Shown: piece after piece, positions 51,080 through 58,543 of the stretch
Layout of the letters: each line of letters begins with the position of its first letter
Position numbering within the stretch: the first letter of the stretch is position 1
Program-made: the position numbers and the translations under genes
Notes under the pieces: model-generated
Told to the model about the DNA's origin: nothing
The model's database searches: none
What the model saw: only the letters and a program-made list of their open reading frames with translations
Assembly (NCBI GenBank): GCA_016771945.1
Contig: QZLF01000003.1
Location: 803,454-867,453 of the forward strand
Direction: 5' to 3'
DNA from: Candidatus Leucobacter sulfamidivorax
GTDB taxonomy: Bacteria; Actinomycetota; Actinomycetes; Actinomycetales; Microbacteriaceae
DNA length: 64,000 nt

Positions 51080-52156
51080 ATGAGCACGCACCACGGAGAA
51101 TACAAGGTTCCGGGCGGAAAGCTGGTCGTCGTCGACTTCGAGGTCGATGGCGCGGATGCAGGATCGGCCGGCGCCATCTCGGGCTTCAGCCTCTCGGGCG
51201 ACTTCTTCCTCGAGCCCGACGACGTGCTCGTCAGCATCAACGGCGCGGTCAACGGGCTGCCCGCCGACACGACCATCGAATGGGTCGCCTCGGCCGTGCA
51301 ATCCGCGCTGCCGACGGGCGCGCAGCTGCTCGGCATCACCCCCGAGGCCGTGGGCGTCGCCGTGCGCCGCGCGCTCACGGGCGCGGCCCAGTGGCGCGAC
51401 TACGACTGGAGCATCCTGCGCAGCCGCGCGATCTCGCCCATGCACAACGCGGCCCTCGACGAGGCGCTCACCGCCCAGGTCGGGCGCGGCGAGCGCGGGC
51501 CGACCCTGCGCATCTGGGAATGGGACCGGCCGGCCGTCATCATCGGCAGCTTCCAGTCGGTGCGCAACGAGGTCGACGAGGCCGAGCTCGGGGCGCGGGG
51601 CGCGCAGCTCGTGCGCCGCATCTCCGGCGGCGGCGCCATGTTCATGGAGCCCGAGGCCTGCATCACCTACTCGCTCTACGCTCCCGGCGAGCTCGTGCAG
51701 GGGATGGGCTTCGCCGACTCCTACGCCTTCCTCGACGAGTGGGTGCTCGAGGCGCTGCGCTCGCTCGGCATCGACGCCGTCTACAAGCCCCTCAACGACA
51801 TCACGAGCCCGCTCGGCAAGATCGGCGGGGCCGCGCAGAAGCGGCTCTCCTCCGGCGCGGTGCTGCACCACGTCACGATGGCCTACGACATGGACGCCGA
51901 CGCGATGACGCGGGTGCTGCGCATCGGCCGGGAGAAGCTGAGCGACAAGGGCACCACGAGCGCGCAGAAGCGCGTGGATCCGCTGCGCAGTCAGACCGGC
52001 CTGCCCCGCGAGGCGATCGTCGAGCGGATGCTCGAGGTGTTCGTGCAGCGGCACGGGGGCACTCCGGCCGAACTCGACGAGGCGGCGTACGCGGAGGCCG
52101 AGCGCCTCGTCGACGAGAAGTTCTCGACGGAGGGGTGGATCCGCCGCGTGCCCTGA
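51080..52156 (+). CDS. Lipoate--protein ligase with N-terminal LplB-like domain
   Basis: A 358-residue protein. Residues 8-100 look like the lipoate ligase accessory domain (YKVPGGKLVVVDFEVDG, SGDFFLEPDDVLVSINGAVNG), which in E. coli LplA is C-terminal and in Thermoplasma a separate protein. Residues 105-358 form the catalytic domain: RIWEWDRPAVIIGSFQSVRNEVD, RRISGGGAMFMEP and LNDITSPLGKIGGAAQKR, the latter with the lipoyl-AMP Lys. It attaches lipoate or octanoate to 2-oxoacid dehydrogenase subunits. TAGCCT lies 6 nt before the ATG. Confidence 0.92.
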   Translation: MSTHHGEYKVPGGKLVVVDFEVDGADAGSAGAISGFSLSGDFFLEPDDVLVSINGAVNGLPADTTIEWVASAVQSALPTGAQLLGITPEAVGVAVRRALTGAAQWRDYDWSILRSRAISPMHNAALDEALTAQVGRGERGPTLRIWEWDRPAVIIGSFQSVRNEVDEAELGARGAQLVRRISGGGAMFMEPEACITYSLYAPGELVQGMGFADSYAFLDEWVLEALRSLGIDAVYKPLNDITSPLGKIGGAAQKRLSSGAVLHHVTMAYDMDADAMTRVLRIGREKLSDKGTTSAQKRVDPLRSQTGLPREAIVERMLEVFVQRHGGTPAELDEAAYAEAERLVDEKFSTEGWIRRVP

Positions 52157-52185
52157 GCGGGCCCCGCGGGCGGCGGCGCGTACGC

Positions 52186-52287
52186 GCCTATCTCAGCGCC
52201 GTGCCTCGCACCGCGTCGGTGCCTATTTCAGCGCCGTGCCCCGCACCGCACCCGGTCTACTTCAACGCGGTGCCCCACACCGCGTCG
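52186..52287. repeat. Three tandem about 35-bp repeats including the dtxR 3' end
   Basis: Units at 52186-52220, 52221-52256 and 52257-about 52287 share CTTCAGCGC/GGTGCCCCGCACCGC-type text. The third is the 3' end of the DtxR gene itself, encoding TDAVWGTALK and the stop, so the two downstream copies duplicate that end including the stop codon, with several substitutions. Confidence 0.78.
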
Positions 52288-52934
52288 GTGGCGGATCGGC
52301 CCAGCGCCAGGGCCACCCCGGTCTCGGCGACCACGACCTCGATCGAGTCCGAGTACGGAGCGCCCGCCCGGGTGTCGAGCACCGTGCCGACGCCGACACC
52401 GTGCTCTTCGAGGTGCTGCAGCAGCAGCGGATCCTCATCGGCGATGCGCTCGACGCGCACGCGCGAGCCGAGCGGGATCTCAGTGAGCAGCGTCGCGTCG
52501 GGCTGCACCACCTCGCCGTCGACGCTCGGGATCGGGTCGCCGTGCGGATCCCGCGTCGGGAAGCCCAGGTGCTCGTCGATGCGATCGATCATGAAGTCGG
52601 AGACCGCATGCTCGAGCGCCTCGGCCTCGTCGTGCACCTGATCCCAGCGATAGCCGAGGGTCGTCACGAGGAACGACTCGATGAGCCGATGCCGCCGCAC
52701 CATTGCGACCGCGTAAGTGCGCCCCTCCGGGCTCAGCGTGATGGATCCGTAGGGCGTGTGCTCGAGCAGACCCTGGTCGGCCAGGCGCCGCACCGCCTCG
52801 GAGGCGGTCGACAGGCGCACCCCCGCCCGCTCGGCGAGCGTCGAGAGCGTCACGGCCTCGTCAGACCACTCCTGAAGGGTCCAGACCGCCTTCAGGTAGT
52901 TCTGGCTGCTCGCCGAGAGCTCCGAGACCGACAC
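52257..52934 (-). CDS. DtxR/MntR family metal-dependent regulator
   Basis: A 225-residue iron- or manganese-responsive repressor. The N-terminal winged helix includes LSTLAERAGVRLSTASEAVRRL and GLLEHTPYGSITLSPEGR. The dimer/metal domain has VRRHRLIESFLVTTLGYRWDQVHDEAEALEHAVSD, with the His/Glu ligands of the family. A C-terminal SH3-like domain ends the protein. The GTG at 52934 follows TAGGCT with 7 nt. Specificity for Fe or Mn cannot be decided. A tandem duplication of its 3' end lies downstream. Confidence 0.93.
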   Translation of the reverse strand: MSVSELSASSQNYLKAVWTLQEWSDEAVTLSTLAERAGVRLSTASEAVRRLADQGLLEHTPYGSITLSPEGRTYAVAMVRRHRLIESFLVTTLGYRWDQVHDEAEALEHAVSDFMIDRIDEHLGFPTRDPHGDPIPSVDGEVVQPDATLLTEIPLGSRVRVERIADEDPLLLQHLEEHGVGVGTVLDTRAGAPYSDSIEVVVAETGVALALGRSATDAVWGTALK

Positions 52935-53004
52935 GGCCGCAAGCCTAGCAGCCGGTTTCCGGGCGATTCCGGCGAAGGACATTCGGCACGGTCCTCCAAG
53001 CCGC

Positions 53005-53065
53005 CGTTGCACACGCGTTGCACCGCTGCACACGCAATATCGCGTGAGACAACGCGTGTGCAACG
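53005..53065. repeat. Dispersed palindromic element, copy B
   Basis: Perfect 16-bp inverted repeats (53005-53020 and 53050-53065) flank a 29-nt loop that itself contains CACGC/GCGTG symmetry around AATATC. Parts such as TTGCACAC and ATATCGCG recur in copy A at 26772-26827. It lies between the DCC gene stop and the dtxR promoter. Confidence 0.68.
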
Positions 53066-53083
53066 AGGAGCGAGGATCGGGCC

Positions 53084-53572
53084 TCAGACCGCGGGGGCGG
53101 GAATCGCGCAACTGCCGGGACCCGCGGACTCTCCGCAGTCGCGGGGATCCCGCGAGCACCACGGGGTCGTGCCGCGCAGCCGGTACCGGTTCTCGGCAAC
53201 CCAGACGTAGGCGCGATCCGCCAGGCGGCCGAGCGGCGGCACCCGGTAGAGGGCCGTCGCGAGGCGCACGCCCGAGGCGGCATCGAGCGCGCGGGCGACC
53301 GCCGCGGCGCCGCGATAGCGGATCGGCTGAGCATCGTCGTCGGTCCCCGCCTCCGCGCGGACGGGCGCTTCGAAAGCCCACGCGGCCTGACGCGCCTGCT
53401 CCTCCGTGAGGCCGAAGCGCTCGAGCACGCCCGGGCGCTGGAACGGGTGGAACGTCACCCGCCCCTTGCGGTCGAGCAGCAGCACGCGGTACGCGACGCG
53501 CGTGCAGAAGCCGCAGCCCCCGTCGAACACGACATCGACCGGCGCGCGGCGCGATGATCGAAAGGTCTTCAC
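53084..53572 (-). CDS. DCC family thiol-disulfide oxidoreductase-like protein (DUF393)
   Basis: A 162-residue protein. The signature DGGCGFCTRVAYRVLLLDRKG near residues 15-35 contains the CxxC pair. TFHPFQRPGVLERFGLTEEQARQAAW follows, then an AAAVARALDA segment. The DCC family is predicted to be thioredoxin-like, with unknown substrate. The GTG at 53572 follows GACAAT with 6 nt; a GTG six codons upstream is possible. The C-terminus is Cys- and Pro-rich (CSRDPRDCGES). Confidence 0.88.
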   Translation of the reverse strand: MKTFRSSRRAPVDVVFDGGCGFCTRVAYRVLLLDRKGRVTFHPFQRPGVLERFGLTEEQARQAAWAFEAPVRAEAGTDDDAQPIRYRGAAAVARALDAASGVRLATALYRVPPLGRLADRAYVWVAENRYRLRGTTPWCSRDPRDCGESAGPGSCAIPAPAV

Positions 53573-53608
53573 TCCTCCATTGTCTCGCACATCCGCGATG
53601 CGCGTCGG

Positions 53609-54082
53609 CTACTTCCCCCGCAGCAGCTGCTCCGTGCGATAGGGCACGAGTCTGCGCATGACAATGCCGGTCTCGGTGCGGGTGATCCCCTCGATCGCGA
53701 GGATCACCCCGGCGATGCGGTAGAGGTCGTCGGCATCCCGGGCCACGACCTGGATGATCAGATCGGCGGCCCCCGCGATCCCGAGCACCTCGAGCACCTC
53801 GGGGATCGCCGCCAGCTGCTCGCCGACCTCGGCGAGGTCGCGCTGCAGCACGGTCGCCATCACGCTGGCCCGCAGGGGGTAGCCGAGGAAGGCCGGGTCG
53901 ATCCGGTGCTCGAAGCCGTGGATCGAGCCCTCCTCGGCGTAGCGGGCGAGGCGCGAGCGCACGGTGTTGCGGGCGAGCCCCGTGCGATTCGCGAGCATGA
54001 GCCCGGTGGCGTCGGGGTCGTCGACCAGCGCGCCGAGCAGGGCCCGATCGATACGGTCCGCGGTGCGGCTCGGTGTGCTCAC
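53609..54082 (-). CDS. Lrp/AsnC family transcriptional regulator
   Basis: A 157-residue regulator. The N-terminal helix-turn-helix is DRALLGALVDDPDATGLMLANRTGLARNTVRSRLARYAEEG in two parts. The ligand-binding RAM domain runs from about residue 75 (VMATVLQRDLAEVGEQLA) to the end. The GTG at 54082 has a GGGAG stretch about 9 nt upstream; the frame continues upstream without a signal. It is divergent from the AceE-like gene, with palindromes between them, so it probably controls that gene in response to an amino acid or 2-oxoacid. Confidence 0.92.
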   Translation of the reverse strand: MSTPSRTADRIDRALLGALVDDPDATGLMLANRTGLARNTVRSRLARYAEEGSIHGFEHRIDPAFLGYPLRASVMATVLQRDLAEVGEQLAAIPEVLEVLGIAGAADLIIQVVARDADDLYRIAGVILAIEGITRTETGIVMRRLVPYRTEQLLRGK

Positions 54083-54118
54083 GATGCTCGTCTCCCTACG
54101 TCTTCGATGCACTGATAT

Positions 54119-54143
54119 GAGCATAATGCTCAGAATTTTTCTG
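54119..54143. promoter_or_regulatory. Tandem palindromes between lrp and the AceE-like gene
   Basis: GAGCAT-A-ATGCTC (54119-54131) is a perfect palindrome directly joined to CAGAA-TTT-TTCTG (54131-54143). The AT-rich core resembles Lrp/AsnC boxes. They are the only AT-rich symmetric sites in this divergent promoter. Confidence 0.6.
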
Positions 54144-54224
54144 CTTCTTGCGTTCAGTGTACTGCCGTGTTTGCATAGGGCACCAGGCGGCGCACGTGCG
54201 CCGTCACCGATGAGAGGAGCGATC

Positions 54225-56630
54225 GTGGGCAGATCGCTGGCGCCGGGGATCGACGGGAACCGGATCGACGGAAGCACCGCCGCCGGAAGCACGGCCGACG
54301 GAAGCACCGGGCAGGCCGGCCGTGCACCGAGCCGCGACGCCGTGCTGAAGGAGATCGAGCGCAAGGTGCTGTGGCTCTCGACGGGCATCGTGCACCACGC
54401 CAACCGGGTGCGCCCCAACCGCTCGGGCCTCAAGGTGGGCGGCCACCAGGCCTCGACCGCCTCGCTCGCCACGATCATGACGTACCTCTGGTTCGAGCGG
54501 CTCACCGCCGCCGACCGCGTCTCGGTGAAGCCGCACGCCTCGCCGGGCCTGCACGCGATCGAGTACATCCTGGGCCAGCTCGACGAGAAGTGGCTGACGA
54601 CCCTGCGCGAATTCGGCGGCCTGCAGAGCTACCCGAGCCGGCGCAAGGATCCGATCCCCGCCGACTACTCCACCGGTTCGGTCGGCCTCGGGCCGACCGC
54701 CCCCATCTGGGCCGCCATCGCGCGGCGCTACGTCGGCGGCTTGAACGGCGAGGCCGAGCTGGGCCGCCAGTACTGCCTGCTCGGAGACGCGGAGCTCGAC
54801 GAGGGCGCCATCTGGGAGGCGGTGCTCGACCCGCAGGTGAAGGACCTCGGCGAGATCGTGTGGATCGTCGACCTCAACCGCCAGTCGCTCGACCGCGTGC
54901 TGCCGCACAACTCGGCGAGCCGCTTCGAGGGCTTCTTCGAGGCGGCCGGCTGGCAGGTCATCGTGGCGAAGTACGGCGACGCGGCCGAGGCCCTCTTCGC
55001 CGAGCCCGGCGGCGAGCTGCTGCGGGCGCGCATCGACGACATGTCGAACCCCGAGTACCAGCGCCTGCTGCGCTGCACCATCGACGAGCTGCGCGAGCGC
55101 CTGCCGGGCGAGGGCCCCGATTCGGCGGCCCTGCGATCCTTCATCTCCACCGTGGACGACGCTCGGCTGAACGCCGCGTTCCACGGTCTCGGCGGACACG
55201 ACTTCGGCGCGATCCGCCGGGCCTTCGACGCGATCGACGACAGCCGGCCGACGGTGATCCTCGCCTACACGCTGAAGGGCTACGGCCTGCCGACCGAGGG
55301 GCACCCGCAGAACCACTCCTCGCTGCTGACCGTCGAGCAGTACGAGGAGCTCGCGGCCGGGCTGGGCGAGGATCCGTCGCATCCCTGGCAGCGTTTCGCT
55401 CCCGAGTCGGCGGCCGGCCGCCTCAGCGCGCAGGTCGCCGACCGGCTCACTCGCGAGCCGGTCGCCCAGCATCCGCTGGCGAACGTGCCGACCGACTTCG
55501 GTCGCACCCCCACGGGAGCTGCGACCACGCAGGCCGCGCTCGGGCGCGCGCTGCTCGACCTCACACGGGCGGCCCCCGGGATCGCCGAGCGCGTCGTGAC
55601 CGTGAGCCCGGACGTGAGCTCGAGCACGAACCTCGCCGGCTGGATCAACAAGGTCGGCGTGTGGTCGATCGCCGAGCAGCCGGACTGGTTCTCCGACGAC
55701 GGCGAGACCCTCATGCACTGGCGCCAGCGCCCGAGCGGCCAGCACATCGAGCTGGGCATCGCCGAGGCGAACCTGGTGGGTCTCATCGGCGAGCTGGGCA
55801 CGACGTGGGATCGCTGGGGCGAGCCGCTGATCCCGATCGGCACCATCTACGATCCCTTCGTGGAGCGCGCGCTCGAGCCGTGGTCGTACGGCATGTACGC
55901 CGGCGGGCAGTCGATCCTCATCGGCACGCCCTCGGGCGTGACGCTCGCCCCCGAGGGCGGCGCGCACCAGTCGATCAAGACCCCGTCGATCGGCCTCGAG
56001 CAGCCGGAGTGCATCTCGTACGAGCCGGCCTTCGTCACCGACGTCGAGTGGACGCTGCTGAGCGCCATCTCGCAGATCGGGCGGCCCGGAGGACGATCCG
56101 CCTACTTCCGCCTGTCGACGCGGCCGGTGGATCAGCGCCTGGCCGAGATCCCCGAGGACCCGGCGGCGCGGGAGCGCCGGCGCCGGCAGTGCATCGCGGG
56201 CGGCTACCTGCTGCGCAAGGCCTCGGCTCCCGGCGGCCCCGCGGCGACGATCGTGACGATGGGAGCCATGGTGCCCGAGGCGCTCTCGGCCCACGCCCGG
56301 CTCGCAGGCATGGGCATCGACGCCGACGTGGTCTGCCTGACGAGCCCCGGATTGATCTTCGAGGCCCTGCAGGCGCGGAACGGTCAGGACGCCGACGGCG
56401 AGCCGTGGATCCTCGATCAGATCTTCCCGGCCGAACGCGCGGCGCCGATGGTGACCGTCATCGACGGCCACCCGCACACGCTCTCGTTCCTGTCGAACAT
56501 CAACCGCGTGCCCGCCCGCAACCTGGGCGTCACCCGCTTCGGCCAGTCGGGCGACCTCGAAGAGGTCTACGCCTACCACGGCATCGACGTCGAGAGCATC
56601 ATCAGAGCGACGATGGACCTCGTCGGCTGA
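54225..56630 (+). CDS. AceE/transketolase-like thiamine diphosphate enzyme
   Basis: An 801-residue E1-type enzyme, somewhat shorter than AceE (about 890). The ThDP motif reads YCLLGDAELDEGAIWEAVLD with the distal NRQSLDRV near residues 185-225, the AceE variant of GDG-N. The middle Pyr domain and the C-terminal TK_C domain (VVCLTSPGLIFEALQARNG, VTVIDGHPHTL) are complete. It may decarboxylate a branched or aromatic 2-oxoacid or pyruvate. An AGAGGAG ribosome site 5 nt before GTG 54225 sets the start; ATG 54210 is an alternative. A serine/glycine-rich N-terminal stretch has repeated GST motifs. It is divergent from an AsnC-type regulator. Confidence 0.88.
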   Translation: MGRSLAPGIDGNRIDGSTAAGSTADGSTGQAGRAPSRDAVLKEIERKVLWLSTGIVHHANRVRPNRSGLKVGGHQASTASLATIMTYLWFERLTAADRVSVKPHASPGLHAIEYILGQLDEKWLTTLREFGGLQSYPSRRKDPIPADYSTGSVGLGPTAPIWAAIARRYVGGLNGEAELGRQYCLLGDAELDEGAIWEAVLDPQVKDLGEIVWIVDLNRQSLDRVLPHNSASRFEGFFEAAGWQVIVAKYGDAAEALFAEPGGELLRARIDDMSNPEYQRLLRCTIDELRERLPGEGPDSAALRSFISTVDDARLNAAFHGLGGHDFGAIRRAFDAIDDSRPTVILAYTLKGYGLPTEGHPQNHSSLLTVEQYEELAAGLGEDPSHPWQRFAPESAAGRLSAQVADRLTREPVAQHPLANVPTDFGRTPTGAATTQAALGRALLDLTRAAPGIAERVVTVSPDVSSSTNLAGWINKVGVWSIAEQPDWFSDDGETLMHWRQRPSGQHIELGIAEANLVGLIGELGTTWDRWGEPLIPIGTIYDPFVERALEPWSYGMYAGGQSILIGTPSGVTLAPEGGAHQSIKTPSIGLEQPECISYEPAFVTDVEWTLLSAISQIGRPGGRSAYFRLSTRPVDQRLAEIPEDPAARERRRRQCIAGGYLLRKASAPGGPAATIVTMGAMVPEALSAHARLAGMGIDADVVCLTSPGLIFEALQARNGQDADGEPWILDQIFPAERAAPMVTVIDGHPHTLSFLSNINRVPARNLGVTRFGQSGDLEEVYAYHGIDVESIIRATMDLVG

Positions 56631-56638
56631 AGACGGCT

Positions 56639-56674
56639 GACTCGTCCCGGGTTGTGCCCGACCCGGGACGAGTC
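56639..56674. terminator. Terminator hairpin after the AceE-like gene
   Basis: A perfect 14-bp stem (56639-56652 with 56661-56674) and 8-nt loop begin 8 nt after the stop codon. A weaker hairpin follows at about 56715-56757. Confidence 0.78.
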
Positions 56675-56868
56675 GGCGGCGCTCCTCGGGTACGTCCCAG
56701 GGCCCGGAGGGCGAGGATTCCCCGGTCGGACGATCTCCGGCCGGGGATTCCCTGTTCTCGCGCGCTCCGGGAGACGCCGCCTCTCTACCCGCCTGCGAGC
56801 AGTCGCGCAAGGGGCTCTTCCCGCCTGTCGTATCGCGGCACAATTGGAGGCCGACGAAAGGACACGCG

Positions 56869-57105
56869 ATGAGCATCAAGCAGGACGTGAAGAAGGCCGC
56901 CAAGGCCACCGACTGGAACCCGATGAAGACCCTGCACGGCTGGGGCGTGCGCAGCTCGCACGCCTACACGCTCGGCCTGGTCGCGCTGGGGCTCTCCGTG
57001 GTGACCTCCATCTTCATGAGCAGTGACAGCCGCCGGGCGCGCATCGGCGCCGTACTCGCTCCGACTCTGCTCACGATCGGACTGGGGCTCAAGAACGAGG
57101 AGTGA
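56869..57105 (+). CDS. Small membrane protein
   Basis: A 78-residue protein of unknown function with a Lys-rich cytoplasmic N-terminus (MSIKQDVKKAAKATDWN), two hydrophobic segments (LGLVALGLSVVTSIF and IGAVLAPTLLTIGLG) and a charged C-terminus. AAAGGAC is a plausible ribosome site. It stands alone between the AceE-like gene and other small genes. Confidence 0.75.
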   Translation: MSIKQDVKKAAKATDWNPMKTLHGWGVRSSHAYTLGLVALGLSVVTSIFMSSDSRRARIGAVLAPTLLTIGLGLKNEE

Positions 57106-57198
57106 GCACTGACGCGTCGTGCGGAGCGGAGGCGGCCCATTGCCCGGTGGCAGCGGGCCGAGCCCCCGCTCCTTCTGTTCGGCGCATATGATCGGCCC

Positions 57199-57390
57199 AT
57201 GGTCAAACTGTTCAGCTGGCGCAAGGACGTCGACAAGTCCGTCGAGTGGAGCACTCGGAAGAGCTTCACGATCAGCCTCAAGAAGGATCCCGAGCCCGCG
57301 GTCGATCCTGAGCTCGCGGCCGATTCCGAGCCCGCAGCCGATTCCGAGCCCGGGATCGAGCAGCAGCCGCGGGAAGAGGGCGAGCGGTAG
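57199..57390 (+). CDS. Small Glu/Asp-rich hypothetical protein
   Basis: A 63-residue protein. A basic N-terminal half (MVKLFSWRKDVDKSVEWSTRK) is followed by imperfect repeats of DPEPA/DSEPA. TATGAT lies exactly 6 nt before the ATG, a good leaderless start. Coding-like sequence continues in another frame after the stop (57393-57608), so the gene may be a shortened version of a longer one. Confidence 0.55.
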   Translation: MVKLFSWRKDVDKSVEWSTRKSFTISLKKDPEPAVDPELAADSEPAADSEPGIEQQPREEGER

Positions 57391-57392
57391 CG

Positions 57393-57608
57393 GGAATCCC
57401 GCTGTCGTCGGAGTACACGATCCATCGCGACGACGCCTCGGATCCCCCGGCGCGATCCGCCGACAATCCGGTCGGCGGATGGTACGGGCGGAGGAAGGGA
57501 TTCCGCGGCCGCTTCGCGATGTATCTGCCGTCCCTGCTCGAAGCCCTCGGACTCGTCGAGCTCGAGCACCACGCGCGCAACAACCGCATCAGGCCCGCGT
57601 CGCGTTGA
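57393..57608 (+). pseudogene. Coding-like fragment without a start
   Basis: In the frame ending at TGA 57606-57608 the sequence has high G/C third positions and reads plausible protein (SSEYTIHRDDASDPPARSAD, YGRRKGFRGRFAMYLPSLLE, LVELEHHARNNRIRPASR), yet has no ATG/GTG/TTG start before an internal ATG. It follows the small ORF at 57199 in a different frame. A frameshift joining them, or decay of a larger gene, would explain it. Confidence 0.45.
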
Positions 57609-57663
57609 CGCGGAGACACCCGCACTCCATAACCGGGCTCACTCGGGCCACTAGGCTCTCCAC

Positions 57664-57942
57664 ATGGCCGAGACCCGGGGAGACAACCGCGCGTACCACC
57701 TGGCAGCCCTGGCCGCGGGTGTCATCGCGATCGTCGTGACGTTCGCCGTACACGGAGGCATCCCCGGGTACTTGATCTACATCGCGGTCGGGGTGATTGC
57801 GGCGATCATTGGGCACATGGCGATCCGCCGACGCGGACCGCTGTTGTGGGCTGCGATCGTCGGGCTGATCCTGTCCTACCTCGAGCTGATCCTCGCCCTG
57901 GGGCTCCTCACTGTGCGACTCACCCGCATCTTCGCCGGTTGA
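57664..57942 (+). CDS. Small membrane protein with two to three hydrophobic segments
   Basis: A 92-residue protein of unknown function. Hydrophobic segments are LAALAAGVIAIVVTFAVH, LIYIAVGVIAAIIGHMAI and LLWAAIVGLILSYLELIL. TAGGCT lies 6 nt before the ATG, so it is probably leaderless. The layout resembles DUF4190-like membrane proteins, but I cannot assign it. Confidence 0.72.
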   Translation: MAETRGDNRAYHLAALAAGVIAIVVTFAVHGGIPGYLIYIAVGVIAAIIGHMAIRRRGPLLWAAIVGLILSYLELILALGLLTVRLTRIFAG

Positions 57943-58104
57943 GTGGCCCGCCGTGGGCGTTAGGAGTCGAGCAGGCCTGCTCTGGAGCCCGTAAGGCCGG
58001 AGCACCGCAGCACTATAGACCTTCGGGACGCGATTGGCCACGCCCTGGTGACAGCCTCCTGACGCGAGGAGCCTGGAGTCCTCATCGACCCCGAGGAGGA
58101 TATC

Positions 58105-58359
58105 GTGACCAACCGCGATGAAGCCCACCGGCACGGCGAGGCCGTCCCGCAGAAGCCGATCGACTACGGGAATTCACCCGAATCCGTCGAGTACCCGGAG
58201 AAGCCGATCACCTATGGGGATTCGCGCGATCGCGAGGAGTCGCCGGAGCATCAGTGGGTGGGGCCGGAATCGAACCCGGCGGCAGCGGGCGACGACGATC
58301 CGAATGCGGACTGGATCGGGCCGGACTCGAATCCTGCCTCCGGCAACTCCGACGAATAG
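58105..58359 (+). CDS. Small acidic protein with internal repeats
   Basis: An 84-residue protein of unknown function, very acidic and probably disordered. Two internal duplications are visible: KPIDYGNSPES against KPITYGDSRDR, and WVGPESNPAAAG against WIGPDSNPASG. The GTG start has a strong GAGGAGG ribosome site 8 nt upstream. It ends just before a perfect terminator hairpin. Confidence 0.72.
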   Translation: MTNRDEAHRHGEAVPQKPIDYGNSPESVEYPEKPITYGDSRDREESPEHQWVGPESNPAAAGDDDPNADWIGPDSNPASGNSDE

Positions 58360-58365
58360 ACGAAC

Positions 58366-58390
58366 AGGCCCCTGCCTGCGGCAGGGGCCT
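58366..58390. terminator. Terminator hairpin between the acidic protein gene and tRNA-Tyr
   Basis: AGGCCCCTGC/GCAGGGGCCT is a perfect 10-bp stem with a 5-nt loop. It can end both the plus-strand gene and the minus-strand tRNA transcript. Confidence 0.8.
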
Positions 58391-58394
58391 GGAG

Positions 58395-58476
58395 TGGCGG
58401 GTGAGGGATTCGAACCCCCGTAGGCATAGCCAGCTGATTTACAGTCAGCCCCCTTTGGCCACTCGGGTAACCCGCC
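58395..58476 (-). tRNA. tRNA-Tyr (GTA)
   Basis: The minus strand folds as a type II tRNA of 82 nt with a long variable arm. Acceptor GGCGGGT pairs with ACCCGCC, the anticodon loop CTGTAAA gives anticodon GTA, and GGTTCGAATCC is the T arm. CCA is not encoded. Confidence 0.96.
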
Positions 58477-58543
58477 GTCGGCCGCGACAAGCACGACCAG
58501 CTAGCAAGCATACCGGGAAGGCCGGAGGAACGAAAATCACCGA

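Noticed and set aside
53005-53065. Integron attC site
   Set aside because: The outer arms do not carry the RYYYAAC/GTTRRRY core pattern, and there is no integrase or gene cassette.
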